Positions 1-6,432 of a stretch of DNA of 10,690 nt are shown piece by piece (the stretch's first letter is position 1; each line of letters opens with the position of its first letter). A model generated the notes under the pieces. The model did no database searches, had not been told where the DNA came from, and saw only the letters and a list, made by a program, of their open reading frames with translations. The stretch comes from CAYZJB01 sp964478735 (GTDB lineage Bacteria; CLD3; SB21). Made by a program: the position numbers and the translations under genes. The DNA lies in NCBI GenBank assembly GCA_964478735.1, contig CAYZJB010000077.1, positions 1 to 10,690 of the forward strand. The letters are read 5' to 3'.

Positions 1-354
1 AATTGAGAAAGCTCAAAGGCTGGAACGATGAGGCAGGCTGGATATCCCGAAAAATTGCCGCTTAAGCCATTTTCAATTTACAGGAAAAATAGGACTTGAC
101 CATTACACAACTTTTGAAAGTAACTCGGTATCCGACACACAGTTGGTGGTTTTTTTAGGTTGGTTTGACCATGTCGGAGGTCAGTCAATTGCAAATCGGC
201 GGGCTGAATTCCTGACATTTCACTGGAATACCAGAGTCAAGTTCAACAAAAACCTTGCGAATAAGATGCTTCCCATATAACTTGGAGAGTCCATTCCAAA
301 CCTGGCAAACACGAATAAGCCACCACACAAATTTCACCGAGAGGAGCCATTCCC
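1..354. other. Mostly non-coding leader upstream of the STAS gene
   Basis: No convincing complete gene lies here. The first 65 bases can be read on the plus strand in frame 3 as a short tail (ending GWNDEAGWISRKIAA, TAA at 63-65), which might be the C-terminus of an upstream gene cut by the window edge, but 20 codons are too few to judge. The rest is AT-rich compared with the coding regions and has stops in all frames. A weak hairpin (TGACC 166-170 with GGTCA 179-183) follows a T7 tract near 150-156. A possible promoter for the STAS gene sits at 255-281. I see no RNA gene or repeat here. Confidence 0.5.
255..281 (+). promoter_or_regulatory. Possible sigma-70-like promoter for the STAS gene
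   Basis: TTGCGA at 255-260 and TATAAC at 276-281 resemble -35 and -10 boxes, with a 15-base spacer that is shorter than the ideal 17. Transcription would begin near 288 and give a leader of about 65 bases before the ATG at 355. This is pattern matching only. Confidence 0.3.
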
Positions 355-996
355 ATGGAGGGAATTCAAACGACGATCAAGTTCACCGGTCCTGGAGACA
401 GCATTGGAGTCATCAAGGTGGGCGGGTACATCGATACGACCACGTCATCGGAGTTGGAACGGGCGCTGGGTTCACTTCTGAAAAAAGGACAGTACCGCAT
501 CATCGTCGATCTCGGTGACGTTGATTACATCAGTTCCGCGGGTTGGGGAATTTTCATCAGTGAAATCAAGGGCATCAAGGAGAACGCGGGCGATCTGAAG
601 CTCGTCCGGATGATTCCCGAAGTCTATGAAGTTTTCGAACTCCTCGAATTTCACTATATCCTCAAGGCTTACGATACGATCGAAGAGGCCGTCGATGCTT
701 TTGTCAAAGAAGCGGGCGGCACGCTGACCGGACCGGGTGGCGGCCAGACGACGGAAGTCCGCAAACCGGCGGCCGTTCGGGAGACTCCGAAAATGGAGGA
801 GAAGGTCGAGGTTGCCGAACCAACGGTCTCGATGGATGACATGACCATCGACGAAAAAATCCGTGCGATTCTCAGGCGGAACCCGGCCGCTAGCGCACGC
901 GATATCAAACGCCTCTTGAATACGGAAGAGTTCGGATTTACCAAGGTCGGATGGTTTGAAGCCCGGCGGCGGATGAAAACTTCCAAACGCGTTTAA
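355..996 (+). CDS. STAS-domain anti-sigma-factor-antagonist-like protein with C-terminal helix-turn-helix-like module
   Basis: The protein has 213 residues. Residues 1-115 form a STAS domain of the SpoIIAA/RsbV class: an N-terminal beta-strand region with GGYIDTTTSSELERAL, then VDLGDVDYISSAGWGIF at about 51-67. In SpoIIAA/RsbV the serine after the conserved Asp is phosphorylated by an anti-sigma kinase. Here the aligned serine is S61, and the usual Asp before it is S60. Residues 118-160 are a Gly/Pro/Glu/Thr-rich linker. Residues 163-213 are a basic helical module (TIDEKIRAILRRNP, ARDIKRLLNTEEFGF, VGWFEARRRMK) resembling a helix-turn-helix or winged helix, which ordinary antagonists of about 110 residues lack. 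GGAG at 343-346, eight bases before the ATG, supports this start. The gene is apparently monocistronic because a terminator follows. The STAS call is firm. The partner kinase and sigma factor are not in the window, and the DNA-binding idea is inference. Confidence 0.88.
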   Translation: MEGIQTTIKFTGPGDSIGVIKVGGYIDTTTSSELERALGSLLKKGQYRIIVDLGDVDYISSAGWGIFISEIKGIKENAGDLKLVRMIPEVYEVFELLEFHYILKAYDTIEEAVDAFVKEAGGTLTGPGGGQTTEVRKPAAVRETPKMEEKVEVAEPTVSMDDMTIDEKIRAILRRNPAASARDIKRLLNTEEFGFTKVGWFEARRRMKTSKRV

Positions 997-1040
997 GGTG
1001 ACTTTTTTAACGATCCTTAGGATCCGATTATAGTCAGAAG

Positions 1041-1114
1041 GGCGCTTCTTAGAACGCATCGGGTTACGTTGCATGAATGTCTGGGGGGACATGTTCTAAG
1101 AAGGGCCTTTTTTT
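1041..1114 (+). terminator. Rho-independent terminator with a long structured loop
   Basis: The left arm at 1041-1055 (GGCGCTTCTTAGAAC) pairs with the right arm at 1093-1107 (GTTCTAAGAAGGGCC). This gives 14 of 15 pairs with one G-G mismatch, and seven T follow directly at 1108-1114. The 37-base loop holds a second small hairpin (ATGTC 1078-1082 with GACAT 1088-1092), so the structure is branched. It lies 45 bases after the STAS stop and 42 bases before the next start, so it should end the STAS transcript. Confidence 0.8.
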
Positions 1115-1119
1115 GTACT

Positions 1120-1149
1120 TTGCATCGCCGAAACCTTTAGCCGTATATT
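1120..1149 (+). promoter_or_regulatory. Candidate promoter giving a leaderless HD-GYP transcript
   Basis: TTGCAT at 1120-1125 and TATATT at 1144-1149 are separated by 18 bases, immediately after the terminator T-run. Transcription would start about seven bases after the -10 box, which is at the ATG at 1156, and there is no Shine-Dalgarno sequence in front of that ATG. The alternative is an unrecognised start further downstream, such as ATG 1174. Confidence 0.4.
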
Positions 1150-1155
1150 ACGCTT

Positions 1156-2286
1156 ATGCCTCCCGAACATCAGATGGCCGACTCCGAAACGATCGAACGC
1201 AAGTTATCTACCATCCAGTGGGGTGAGCGGGACATCGCGCGAATTTTGATCGTCGACGACGAGGTCCGGTTGCGCGAGGAACTGAAGTCCCTTTTGCAAC
1301 ATTCCGGTTACGACGTCGACATTGCTGTCAACGGCAAAGAGGCGCTACGGCAGATCCATATCAACCCGCCGGACCTCGTCATTACCGATATCACGATCCG
1401 GTACGTTTCCGGCTTTCAATTGTGCCGCATGATCAAAGAAAGCCCGGAGACCAAACACATTCCCGTCATTCTCGTGACCGGGCTGCAGCGTCCGGAGGAC
1501 AAGATCAAAGGTATCGAAGCCGGAGCCAACGATTTCGTCGGCAAACCGTTTGATCAGATGGAACTCCGCACGCGTATCGATTCCGTGTTACGGCTGAAGC
1601 GGCTGCATGCTCAACTGGAAAGCATCGACGAGATCATCATGGCGTTTGCGCGCACGATCGATGCACGAGACCCGTACACGCGCGGCCATTCGGAACGCGT
1701 CGGCAAGTACGGCATCAAATTCGGATCCGCGCTCGGCATGGACCGCCGGCATCAGGAGTTGCTGTTCAAAGGCGCGATCCTCCACGACATCGGTAAGATC
1801 GGAGTCCGTGATTCGGTCTTGCTGAAACGCGGCAAACTGACGGACGACGAATACGCTGAAATCAAAAAACATCCCGCCATCGGACTGAACATATGTGCGC
1901 CCTTGAAATCCAGCCGCTCGATGCTCAACATTGTTGCGTACCATCACGAACGGATGGACGGCAAAGGTTATCCCTTCGGTCTCATGGGCGAAGAGATTCC
2001 CGTCGAGGCCCGCATCATGGCCATTTGCGATTGTTTTGACGCGCTGACCAGTGCACGACCCTACCGTGACGCCCTGTCGATCGAAGAAGCGGCCAATATT
2101 TTGGAAGCAGGCCTCGGCAGCCACTTCGACGAAGACCTGCTTCCGGTCTTTTTGCGGATCGCCCGGTTGGGCGAACTCCAGGAGATCGTCGATGACGCTC
2201 GTACCCTCACCGCGGTGCCGGACCAGAATGAGGCGACGACCGAACTCATTCGAGGACTCGATCTTTCCGATTTTCAGATCGGCTGA
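1156..2286 (+). CDS. Response regulator with HD-GYP domain (cyclic-di-GMP phosphodiesterase)
   Basis: This 376-residue protein has a CheY-like receiver at about 28-145 and an HD-GYP domain at about 160-340. Receiver landmarks are D34/D35 (ILIVDDE), the phospho-acceptor D78, T108 and K130-P131. The segment after D78 is ITIRYVSG rather than the usual MMPxMDG. The HD-GYP metal and signature residues are intact: H178, H210-D211 with GKIG after it, H239-P, H263-H264 in HHERMDGKGYP (263-273), and D292. These support cyclic-di-GMP hydrolysis in the cytosol, with activity presumably set by phosphorylation from an unlinked histidine kinase. The C-terminal 35 residues are an acidic tail with no recognised domain. 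The ATG at 1156 has no clear ribosome-binding site; ATG 1174 is an alternative that removes only six residues outside the receiver. The DoxX-like gene follows after 40 bases, so the two are probably co-transcribed. Confidence 0.92.
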   Translation: MPPEHQMADSETIERKLSTIQWGERDIARILIVDDEVRLREELKSLLQHSGYDVDIAVNGKEALRQIHINPPDLVITDITIRYVSGFQLCRMIKESPETKHIPVILVTGLQRPEDKIKGIEAGANDFVGKPFDQMELRTRIDSVLRLKRLHAQLESIDEIIMAFARTIDARDPYTRGHSERVGKYGIKFGSALGMDRRHQELLFKGAILHDIGKIGVRDSVLLKRGKLTDDEYAEIKKHPAIGLNICAPLKSSRSMLNIVAYHHERMDGKGYPFGLMGEEIPVEARIMAICDCFDALTSARPYRDALSIEEAANILEAGLGSHFDEDLLPVFLRIARLGELQEIVDDARTLTAVPDQNEATTELIRGLDLSDFQIG

Positions 2287-2326
2287 TCTACCATTCTTTT
2301 CGTCGACTAAACAACAGGGAGGCGAT

Positions 2327-2755
2327 ATGGAAAAAATACGTCTATGGTTGGACGCCCAGCGTCCGCTGTGTTTCGAGTGGCTTCGCATCTACCTCGGCAT
2401 CGGTCTGGTCGCAAAGGGTGTGTATTTTCTTACGGACCGGGAGTTCATCACCAAAATGCTTCCGGAAAGTCCGGGATTCGACGCGCTGCTCGTGATAATC
2501 GCGCATTATGTCCCGCTCGCGCATCTGACGGGAGGGTTGATGATGATCGCGGGACTGGCCACGCGTTCCGCTGCCCTGATCCAGATCCCGATCCTTGCCG
2601 GAGCAGTGTTCTTTGTCCATTTTAAGGAAGGCGTTTTTACGACCGGTCAGAATCTCGAATTTTCGGCGTTCGTATTGTTTTGCCTGATCCTCGTGTTCAT
2701 CCACGGGTCGGGGCGATGGTCGCTCGACGCGCGATTTGCAGAGAAGGCGGCCTAG
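2327..2755 (+). CDS. DoxX-like four-helix inner-membrane protein
   Basis: The protein has 142 residues and about four hydrophobic segments, near 17-37, 52-76, 80-98 and 110-126. The pattern LRIYLGIGLVAKGVYFLTD at the first helix is the typical opening of DoxX/DUF4870-like small membrane proteins. AGGGAGG at 2316-2322, four bases before the ATG, fixes the start; the open frame continues upstream inside the HD-GYP gene but without family resemblance. DoxX proteins have been linked to quinone or thiol redox and to stress responses, but their activity is poorly defined, so no reaction is assigned. It lies 40 bases after the HD-GYP gene on the same strand and probably shares its transcript. Its TAG stop overlaps the stop of the convergent DCC-family gene, a redox-type neighbour. 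Confidence 0.75.
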   Translation: MEKIRLWLDAQRPLCFEWLRIYLGIGLVAKGVYFLTDREFITKMLPESPGFDALLVIIAHYVPLAHLTGGLMMIAGLATRSAALIQIPILAGAVFFVHFKEGVFTTGQNLEFSAFVLFCLILVFIHGSGRWSLDARFAEKAA

Positions 2756-3153
2756 GGAAGGAAAGACGCACGTTCCTGTGGCGTCGGGAGACGGCAGGAA
2801 TCTTTTTTGCCGAACCATCGGTAGCGATTGGAAGCGATCCGGTCGTAGAGCCAGTTGCGTACGCCGCGCGGGATCACGTATGCTATGACAACAACGGACC
2901 AGAATCCGCCAAGCGTACGGAGGATCATAAGAATGGCATCCGAGCGAAAATAAAACCGGTTGTCATGCAGAAAGATAATTGTGTCGAGGTTTTCACGCCG
3001 CTCGGATGGCAGATGGGCAAGCGCCGTTTCACCCTGGATGGGGGTGAATCGTAATTTTCGTTCTTTATCGACCCTGAGCAGGAAATCGACGGACCGGTTA
3101 CACAGTCCGCAGACTCCGTCAAAAAAAACGATCGGTGGGTCCGTCATTTTCAT
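2752..3153 (-). CDS. DCC-family (DUF393) thiol-disulfide oxidoreductase-like protein
   Basis: With the start chosen here the product has 133 residues. It begins MKMTDPPIVFFDGVCGLCN, carrying the DCC hallmark DGxCxxC at residues 12-18 (C15 and C18). The C-terminal family signature follows at about 91-115: YVIPRGVRNWLYDRIASNRY, then RWFG. DUF393 proteins are thioredoxin-fold-like and are presumed to be redox active, although few have been tested. The frame stays open upstream to a TTG at 3225, which would add 24 hydrophobic and basic residues. I prefer ATG 3153 (or ATG 3147) because family members normally begin just before the FFDG strand. No Shine-Dalgarno sequence precedes ATG 3153, but a good promoter-like pair ends just before it. 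The gene converges on the DoxX-like gene with shared stop bases, and DoxX and DCC genes being neighbours would fit a common redox role (inference). Confidence 0.85.
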   Translation of the reverse strand: MKMTDPPIVFFDGVCGLCNRSVDFLLRVDKERKLRFTPIQGETALAHLPSERRENLDTIIFLHDNRFYFRSDAILMILRTLGGFWSVVVIAYVIPRGVRNWLYDRIASNRYRWFGKKDSCRLPTPQERASFLP

Positions 3154-3161
3154 GGCGCGGT

Positions 3162-3190
3162 AGAATAGGAATTTGATGTATCGAAAACAA
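3162..3190 (-). promoter_or_regulatory. Candidate promoter for the DCC-family gene
   Basis: On the minus strand TTGTTT (3190-3185) and TATTCT (3167-3162) are separated by 17 bases. The expected transcription start lies within about three bases of ATG 3153, implying a leaderless or nearly leaderless messenger. This placement also favours ATG 3153 over the upstream TTG at 3225. Confidence 0.45.
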
Positions 3191-3318
3191 TCAATAACAT
3201 TGTTTTTCAGCAACTCATTCGACAAAATATCGTAATTCCTCCGGCTATAACTTCTGACGATTTCGTTTTATTTCATTACCGTTTTGTAATCTCTTATGCA
3301 TCCGCAGAAAGAATACGT

Positions 3319-3435
3319 ATGGACGAGGATAGACCGCCGATTTTGCCATCGTGGTCGGCGTGGTACGCGCTGGTCGTCGTGTGGTTGAGCATCCTGATCG
3401 CCGTGTTTTATACCTTTCGATTGGCGTTTGAATGA
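3319..3435 (+). CDS. Small single-helix membrane protein coupled to the symporter
   Basis: This 38-residue reading frame reads MDEDRPPILPSW, then a hydrophobic segment of about 20 residues (from about residue 14, WYALVVVWLSILIAVFYTF), and ends RLAFE. Its TGA stop (3433-3435) overlaps the ATG of the symporter (3432-3434) in an ATGA junction, the usual arrangement for translational coupling. The combination of an acidic Pro-containing head, an aromatic-flanked helix and the exact overlap makes chance unlikely. By analogy, several sodium:solute symporters are encoded with a short membrane partner just upstream (for example the DUF485 protein with ActP, or DUF4212 proteins), but this one is far shorter and I do not assign it to those families. 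The ribosome-binding site is weak (AGAAAGAA around 3306-3313). It may be a structural or regulatory subunit, or a leader peptide that opens the symporter start. Confidence 0.72.
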   Translation: MDEDRPPILPSWSAWYALVVVWLSILIAVFYTFRLAFE

Positions 3436-5078
3436 GACCCCTGGATTGGCTGGTCCTCATTACCTCGCTCGTTTTTATCATCGGCTACGGCGTCTGGAAA
3501 GGGCGGGGACAAAAAAACATCCGGGGATTCCTTCTGGCCGACCGATCCATGCGATGGTGGACGGTTGCCCTTTCCGTCATGGCCACGCAGGCCAGCGCCA
3601 TCACGTTTATCTCGACGCCCGGCCAGGCCTTTGTCGACGGTATGCGGTTCGTCCAGTTTTATTTCGGTTTACCGTTCGCCATGATCATTTTGTCGATCAC
3701 GGCCGTACCCCTGTATCACAAACTTAACGTTTTCACGGCGTATGAATTTTTGGAGCAGCGATTCGATCTGAAGACCCGCGCGCTGGCGGCATTCCTGTTT
3801 CTGATTCAACGTGGACTGGCTGCCGGGTTGACGATCTATGCGCCGGCGATCATTTTATCCTTGCTCCTCGGATGGGATCTTTATTTGACTAATCTGGCCA
3901 TCGGGGGTCTGGTAATCCTATACACGGCGTCGGGCGGATCGAAAGCGGTCAGTTGGACGCAGGTGCATCAGGTCATCGTGATTTTTGTCGGCATGTCGGC
4001 GGCCTTCGGCGTGATGTTGACGATGTTGCCCACCGACGTTTCGTTTCTCGATGCATTGACCATCGCAGGAAAATCGGGGAAGCTCAATGCAGTGGACTTT
4101 TCAATGGATCTGGACAATCGCTACAGTTTCTGGTCCGGCCTGATCGGAGGGCTTTTTCTGCAACTGTCGTACTTCGGTACGGACCAGTCGCAGGTGGGAC
4201 GATACCTCGGCGGGCAGAGCGTGACGCAGAGCCGCCTGGGTCTGCTGTTCAACGGTATCGCCAAAATTCCCATGCAATTTATCATCCTTTTTCTCGGTGC
4301 GTTTTTATACGTGATTTATTTTTTTGTGGCCCCGCCGCTGAATTTTAATTCCGTCGAGGCCGACAGAGTCCGCTCCAGCGAGCATGCACCGGCGTGGGAG
4401 GAACTGGAAATGCGTTACCGGGGTCTGCATGACGAAAAGCAGGGGGAAATCCGCCGAATGCTGGACGATCCGGACGCATCACCGTACCGGCTGCAGGAAA
4501 TCCTTCGCGAGGAAAAACGACTACGCGACGAGGCCGGGAAATTGATCGTCAAGCACGATCCGCAGGCCAGTGCTTCGGACGTCAATTATATTTTCCTCGG
4601 CTTTGTCTTGAAGTTTCTTCCCGTGGGTCTGGTGGGGCTGATCATTGCAGCGATCTTTGCGGCATCGATGTCGAGCACGAGCGCCGAGTTGAACGCCCTG
4701 GCGAGTACGTCCGTGATCGACGTGTACAGGCGTATGATCCGAAAGAACGGGTCGGACGGACAATACCTGTGGGCGAGCCGCTCGGCCACCTTGTTCTGGG
4801 GCGCGTTTGCCGTCGGATTTGCGGAATTTGCAAATCGGATGGGGTCGTTAATCGAGGCGGTGAATATTCTCGGGTCGTTGTTTTACGGGACCATCCTCGG
4901 AATTTTTCTGGTCGCTTTTTATATCCGGCGGATCGGCGGATCGGCGGTTTTTATCGGAGCCATTGTATCGGAACTGATTGTCGTCGGCTTTTTTATGTTT
5001 TCATCCATCTCGTATTTGTGGTATAACGTGATTGGCTGTGCGGGTGTGGCGGGAATCGGGTATCTGATCCAGATGGTA
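3432..5078 (+). CDS. Sodium:solute symporter (SSS family), C-terminus lost in the assembly gap
   Basis: 549 residues are visible before the N run. The protein is a multi-pass inner-membrane transporter of the LeuT-fold SSS family with about 13 hydrophobic helices. Visible landmarks are SVMATQASAITFISTPGQAF (48-67) in the first core helix, TASGGSKAVSWTQVHQ (165-180) matching the family GG-AV-T-D/Q-x-x-Q signature, and AASMSSTSAELNALAST (410-426). The last carries the paired serines 414-415 equivalent to the second sodium site of this family. Between the helices ending near residue 310 and starting near 395 lies a highly charged, probably helical insertion of about 75 residues. From the family fold it should face the periplasm. 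The substrate cannot be told from sequence; sugars, amino acids, sialic acid and vitamins are all carried by this superfamily. The start ATG overlaps the stop of the 38-residue membrane protein, and no separate ribosome-binding site is evident. Apparent coding continuing after the gap in this frame is antisense to the DUF2911 gene and is not part of it. Confidence 0.9.
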
Positions 5079-5178
5079 NNNNNNNNNNNNNNNNNNNNNN
5101 NNNNNNNNNNNNNNNNNNNNNNNNNNNNNNNNNNNNNNNNNNNNNNNNNNNNNNNNNNNNNNNNNNNNNNNNNNNNNN
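5079..5178. other. Assembly gap (100 N)
   Basis: There are exactly 100 N, a length conventionally used for a scaffold join of unknown size. It hides the C-terminus of the symporter, the last residues of the DUF2911-TPR protein, and whatever lies between these convergent genes, including their terminators. The true distance and even the join itself cannot be confirmed from the sequence. Confidence 0.98.
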
Positions 5179-6206
5179 GCTTCATCCGTTGTCATCTGCT
5201 GCGCTTTTTTGTAATTGGCGATGGCGTCTTTGGTGTTTCCTTTACTGGCCAGCGCCTCTCCGAGGCTGTCGTAGCAGTTCCACGACTTGGGATATTTCTT
5301 TACATTCAATTGGAAAACTTCAATCGCCTCGTCGACCTTTTTTGTGCCCATCAACTGATAGCCGTAGTTGTTCAATTCATTTTCCGTCGCAGCATCAAGC
5401 GCATTCTTCTTCATCGTTGCGGCTTCGTCCTTTTTGCCCAAGGCTGCCAGAAACGCGGATTTGACCAGCTGGGCGTTGGTTCCGGCGCCGAAAAGAATCG
5501 CACGATCGACCCAGGACATGGCCTCCTCGAGATTGACGTTGTTTTGCAGGCACCAGTTCGCCGCCTGAATCAGGTTGGCCTGATTGAACCCCGCCTGGCC
5601 GCGCATATCGTTTTTCAAATTGGCCAGCACGATGGACGGCGTATCAAATTCGATCTTGAACGGAACCCGAAGTTTTTCCCAGTGCAGATAGACCGTTCCG
5701 GTCGTGTTCGTCATCTGGTCGAAACCGTATGCCAGGTTTTCCCGATGATCGTTGACGGCCACCGGCGTGACGACCACCCGAAGGGCGTCTTCCGACGGTT
5801 CATAATAAAAACTGCCCCAGGACGTCGAGTTTTTACTGAAGATGATCGTCCAGTCTTTTTCCGTCGGGATCATGTGCAAACCGTAGGTTCCGGCTGCAAT
5901 CGGCTTTCCTTCGATTTTCGCGTCGTGGGAAAAAGAAATCGTCGTATTTTCATTGGCACCGGCACGCCAGGGGTTGTCGTGTTTACTGCCCCACGGAAAT
6001 GGGGGCGTAACACCATAAGGAACCAGACCGCCCCAGACGGCACGGTTACGGGCGGCCGGGCTGTGATACGTCACGGTAACCGTCGAAATTCCGATCTCCT
6101 GCACGACGGTAGATGCCGGACTGGCCTGCGGCATTTTCAAAACCTGAGCGTGGCTTTGCGAAACGGCGGCTAAGCCAAGCAAAATCACAAACGTTCGTGT
6201 GAGCAT
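5179..6206 (-). CDS. Secreted DUF2911 protein with TPR tail, C-terminus in the gap
   Basis: 342 residues are visible. Residues 1-20 are a signal peptide (MLTRTFVILLGLAAVSQSHA, with likely cleavage before Q21), so the protein is exported to the periplasm or beyond. There is no lipobox cysteine. Residues about 30-175 match DUF2911: VTYHSPAARNRAVWGGLVPYG, WRAGANENTTISFS, IAAGTYGLHMIP, WTIIFSKN and WGSFYY. Residues about 205-340 are TPR-like helix pairs, the clearest at 278-306 (LNNYGYQL, VDEAIEVFQLNVKKYP) and 307-340 (SWNCYDSLGEALASKGN, DAIANYKKAQQM). The family's function is unknown; TPRs suggest protein binding. AGGAG five to nine bases before the ATG supports the start. The frame runs open into the gap, and because the last visible TPR is complete, probably only a few residues are missing. 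It is convergent with the symporter and divergent from alaS. Confidence 0.9.
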
Positions 6207-6432
6207 GGCACTCTCCTGATTTGGTGAACAAAGAGGTGAACTGAACGTGCTTTACGGGAAAATTGCAAGCCGGTTTCTGACCCAAAAAGGTAAATCGCTA
6301 TAGAAACCATTTTTTTGACGTTCCTCCACGGGTTGTACGGGAGGTCATCGTTCACACATTTCACCATTCCATTTGGATGATGCGTTATATATATTGCTGC
6401 GCTTTTTGGGAAATTCCAATGAGGAGTAAGGT
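6207..6432. promoter_or_regulatory. Divergent spacer between the DUF2911 gene and alaS
   Basis: These 226 bases must hold both promoters. For alaS the best pair I see is TTCCAT (6367-6372) and TATATT (6390-6395) with a 17-base spacer, a start near 6402 and a leader of about 30 bases; the -35 match is poor. A T7 tract followed by TTGACG lies at 6310-6320, but I find no matching -10 box. CCTCC (6323-6327) can pair with GGAGG (6340-6344) in a short hairpin. No convincing promoter was found for the minus-strand gene. Confidence 0.35.
6421..6426 (+). promoter_or_regulatory. alaS: Ribosome-binding site that decides the alaS TTG start
   Basis: GAGGAG ends six bases before TTG 6433. The first following codons give KSQEIRQQF, the normal beginning of alanyl-tRNA synthetase. 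The overlapping ATG at 6419 is out of frame, so TTG is the most likely initiator. Confidence 0.8.

Noticed and set aside
1012..1024. Palindrome GATCC-TTA-GGATC after the STAS gene
   Set aside because: Five-base arms of this kind arise by chance; there is no second copy and no T-run at the right position.
472..1092. Minus-strand open frame opposite the STAS gene
   Set aside because: It runs through the terminator and has no recognisable motif; the plus strand carries a clear STAS domain with a ribosome-binding site.
1588..2388. Long minus-strand open frame opposite the HD-GYP gene
   Set aside because: It is a shadow of a GC-biased gene. The plus strand has all receiver and HD-GYP residues.
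2789..2815. Possible terminator (CGGCA ... TGCCG with T6) after the DoxX-like gene
   Set aside because: The T-run lies inside the loop rather than after the stem, and the stem has only five pairs within DCC coding sequence.
3154..3225. N-terminal extension of the DCC protein to TTG 3225
   Set aside because: It adds 24 residues before the usual family start, its AGGA is 11 bases from the TTG, and the better promoter-like pair lies inside the extension.
3296..3391. Short frame from ATG 3296 upstream of the symporter
   Set aside because: It reads as an Arg/Cys/His-rich peptide with no motif; the overlapping frame from ATG 3319 gives the transmembrane peptide with the ATGA junction.
5179..6173. 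Plus-strand reading frame continuing from the symporter through and beyond the N run
   Set aside because: Frame continuity across 100 N is artificial, and the downstream peptide is Arg/His/Phe-rich without any family pattern. The minus strand of the same interval encodes a signal peptide, DUF2911 and TPRs.
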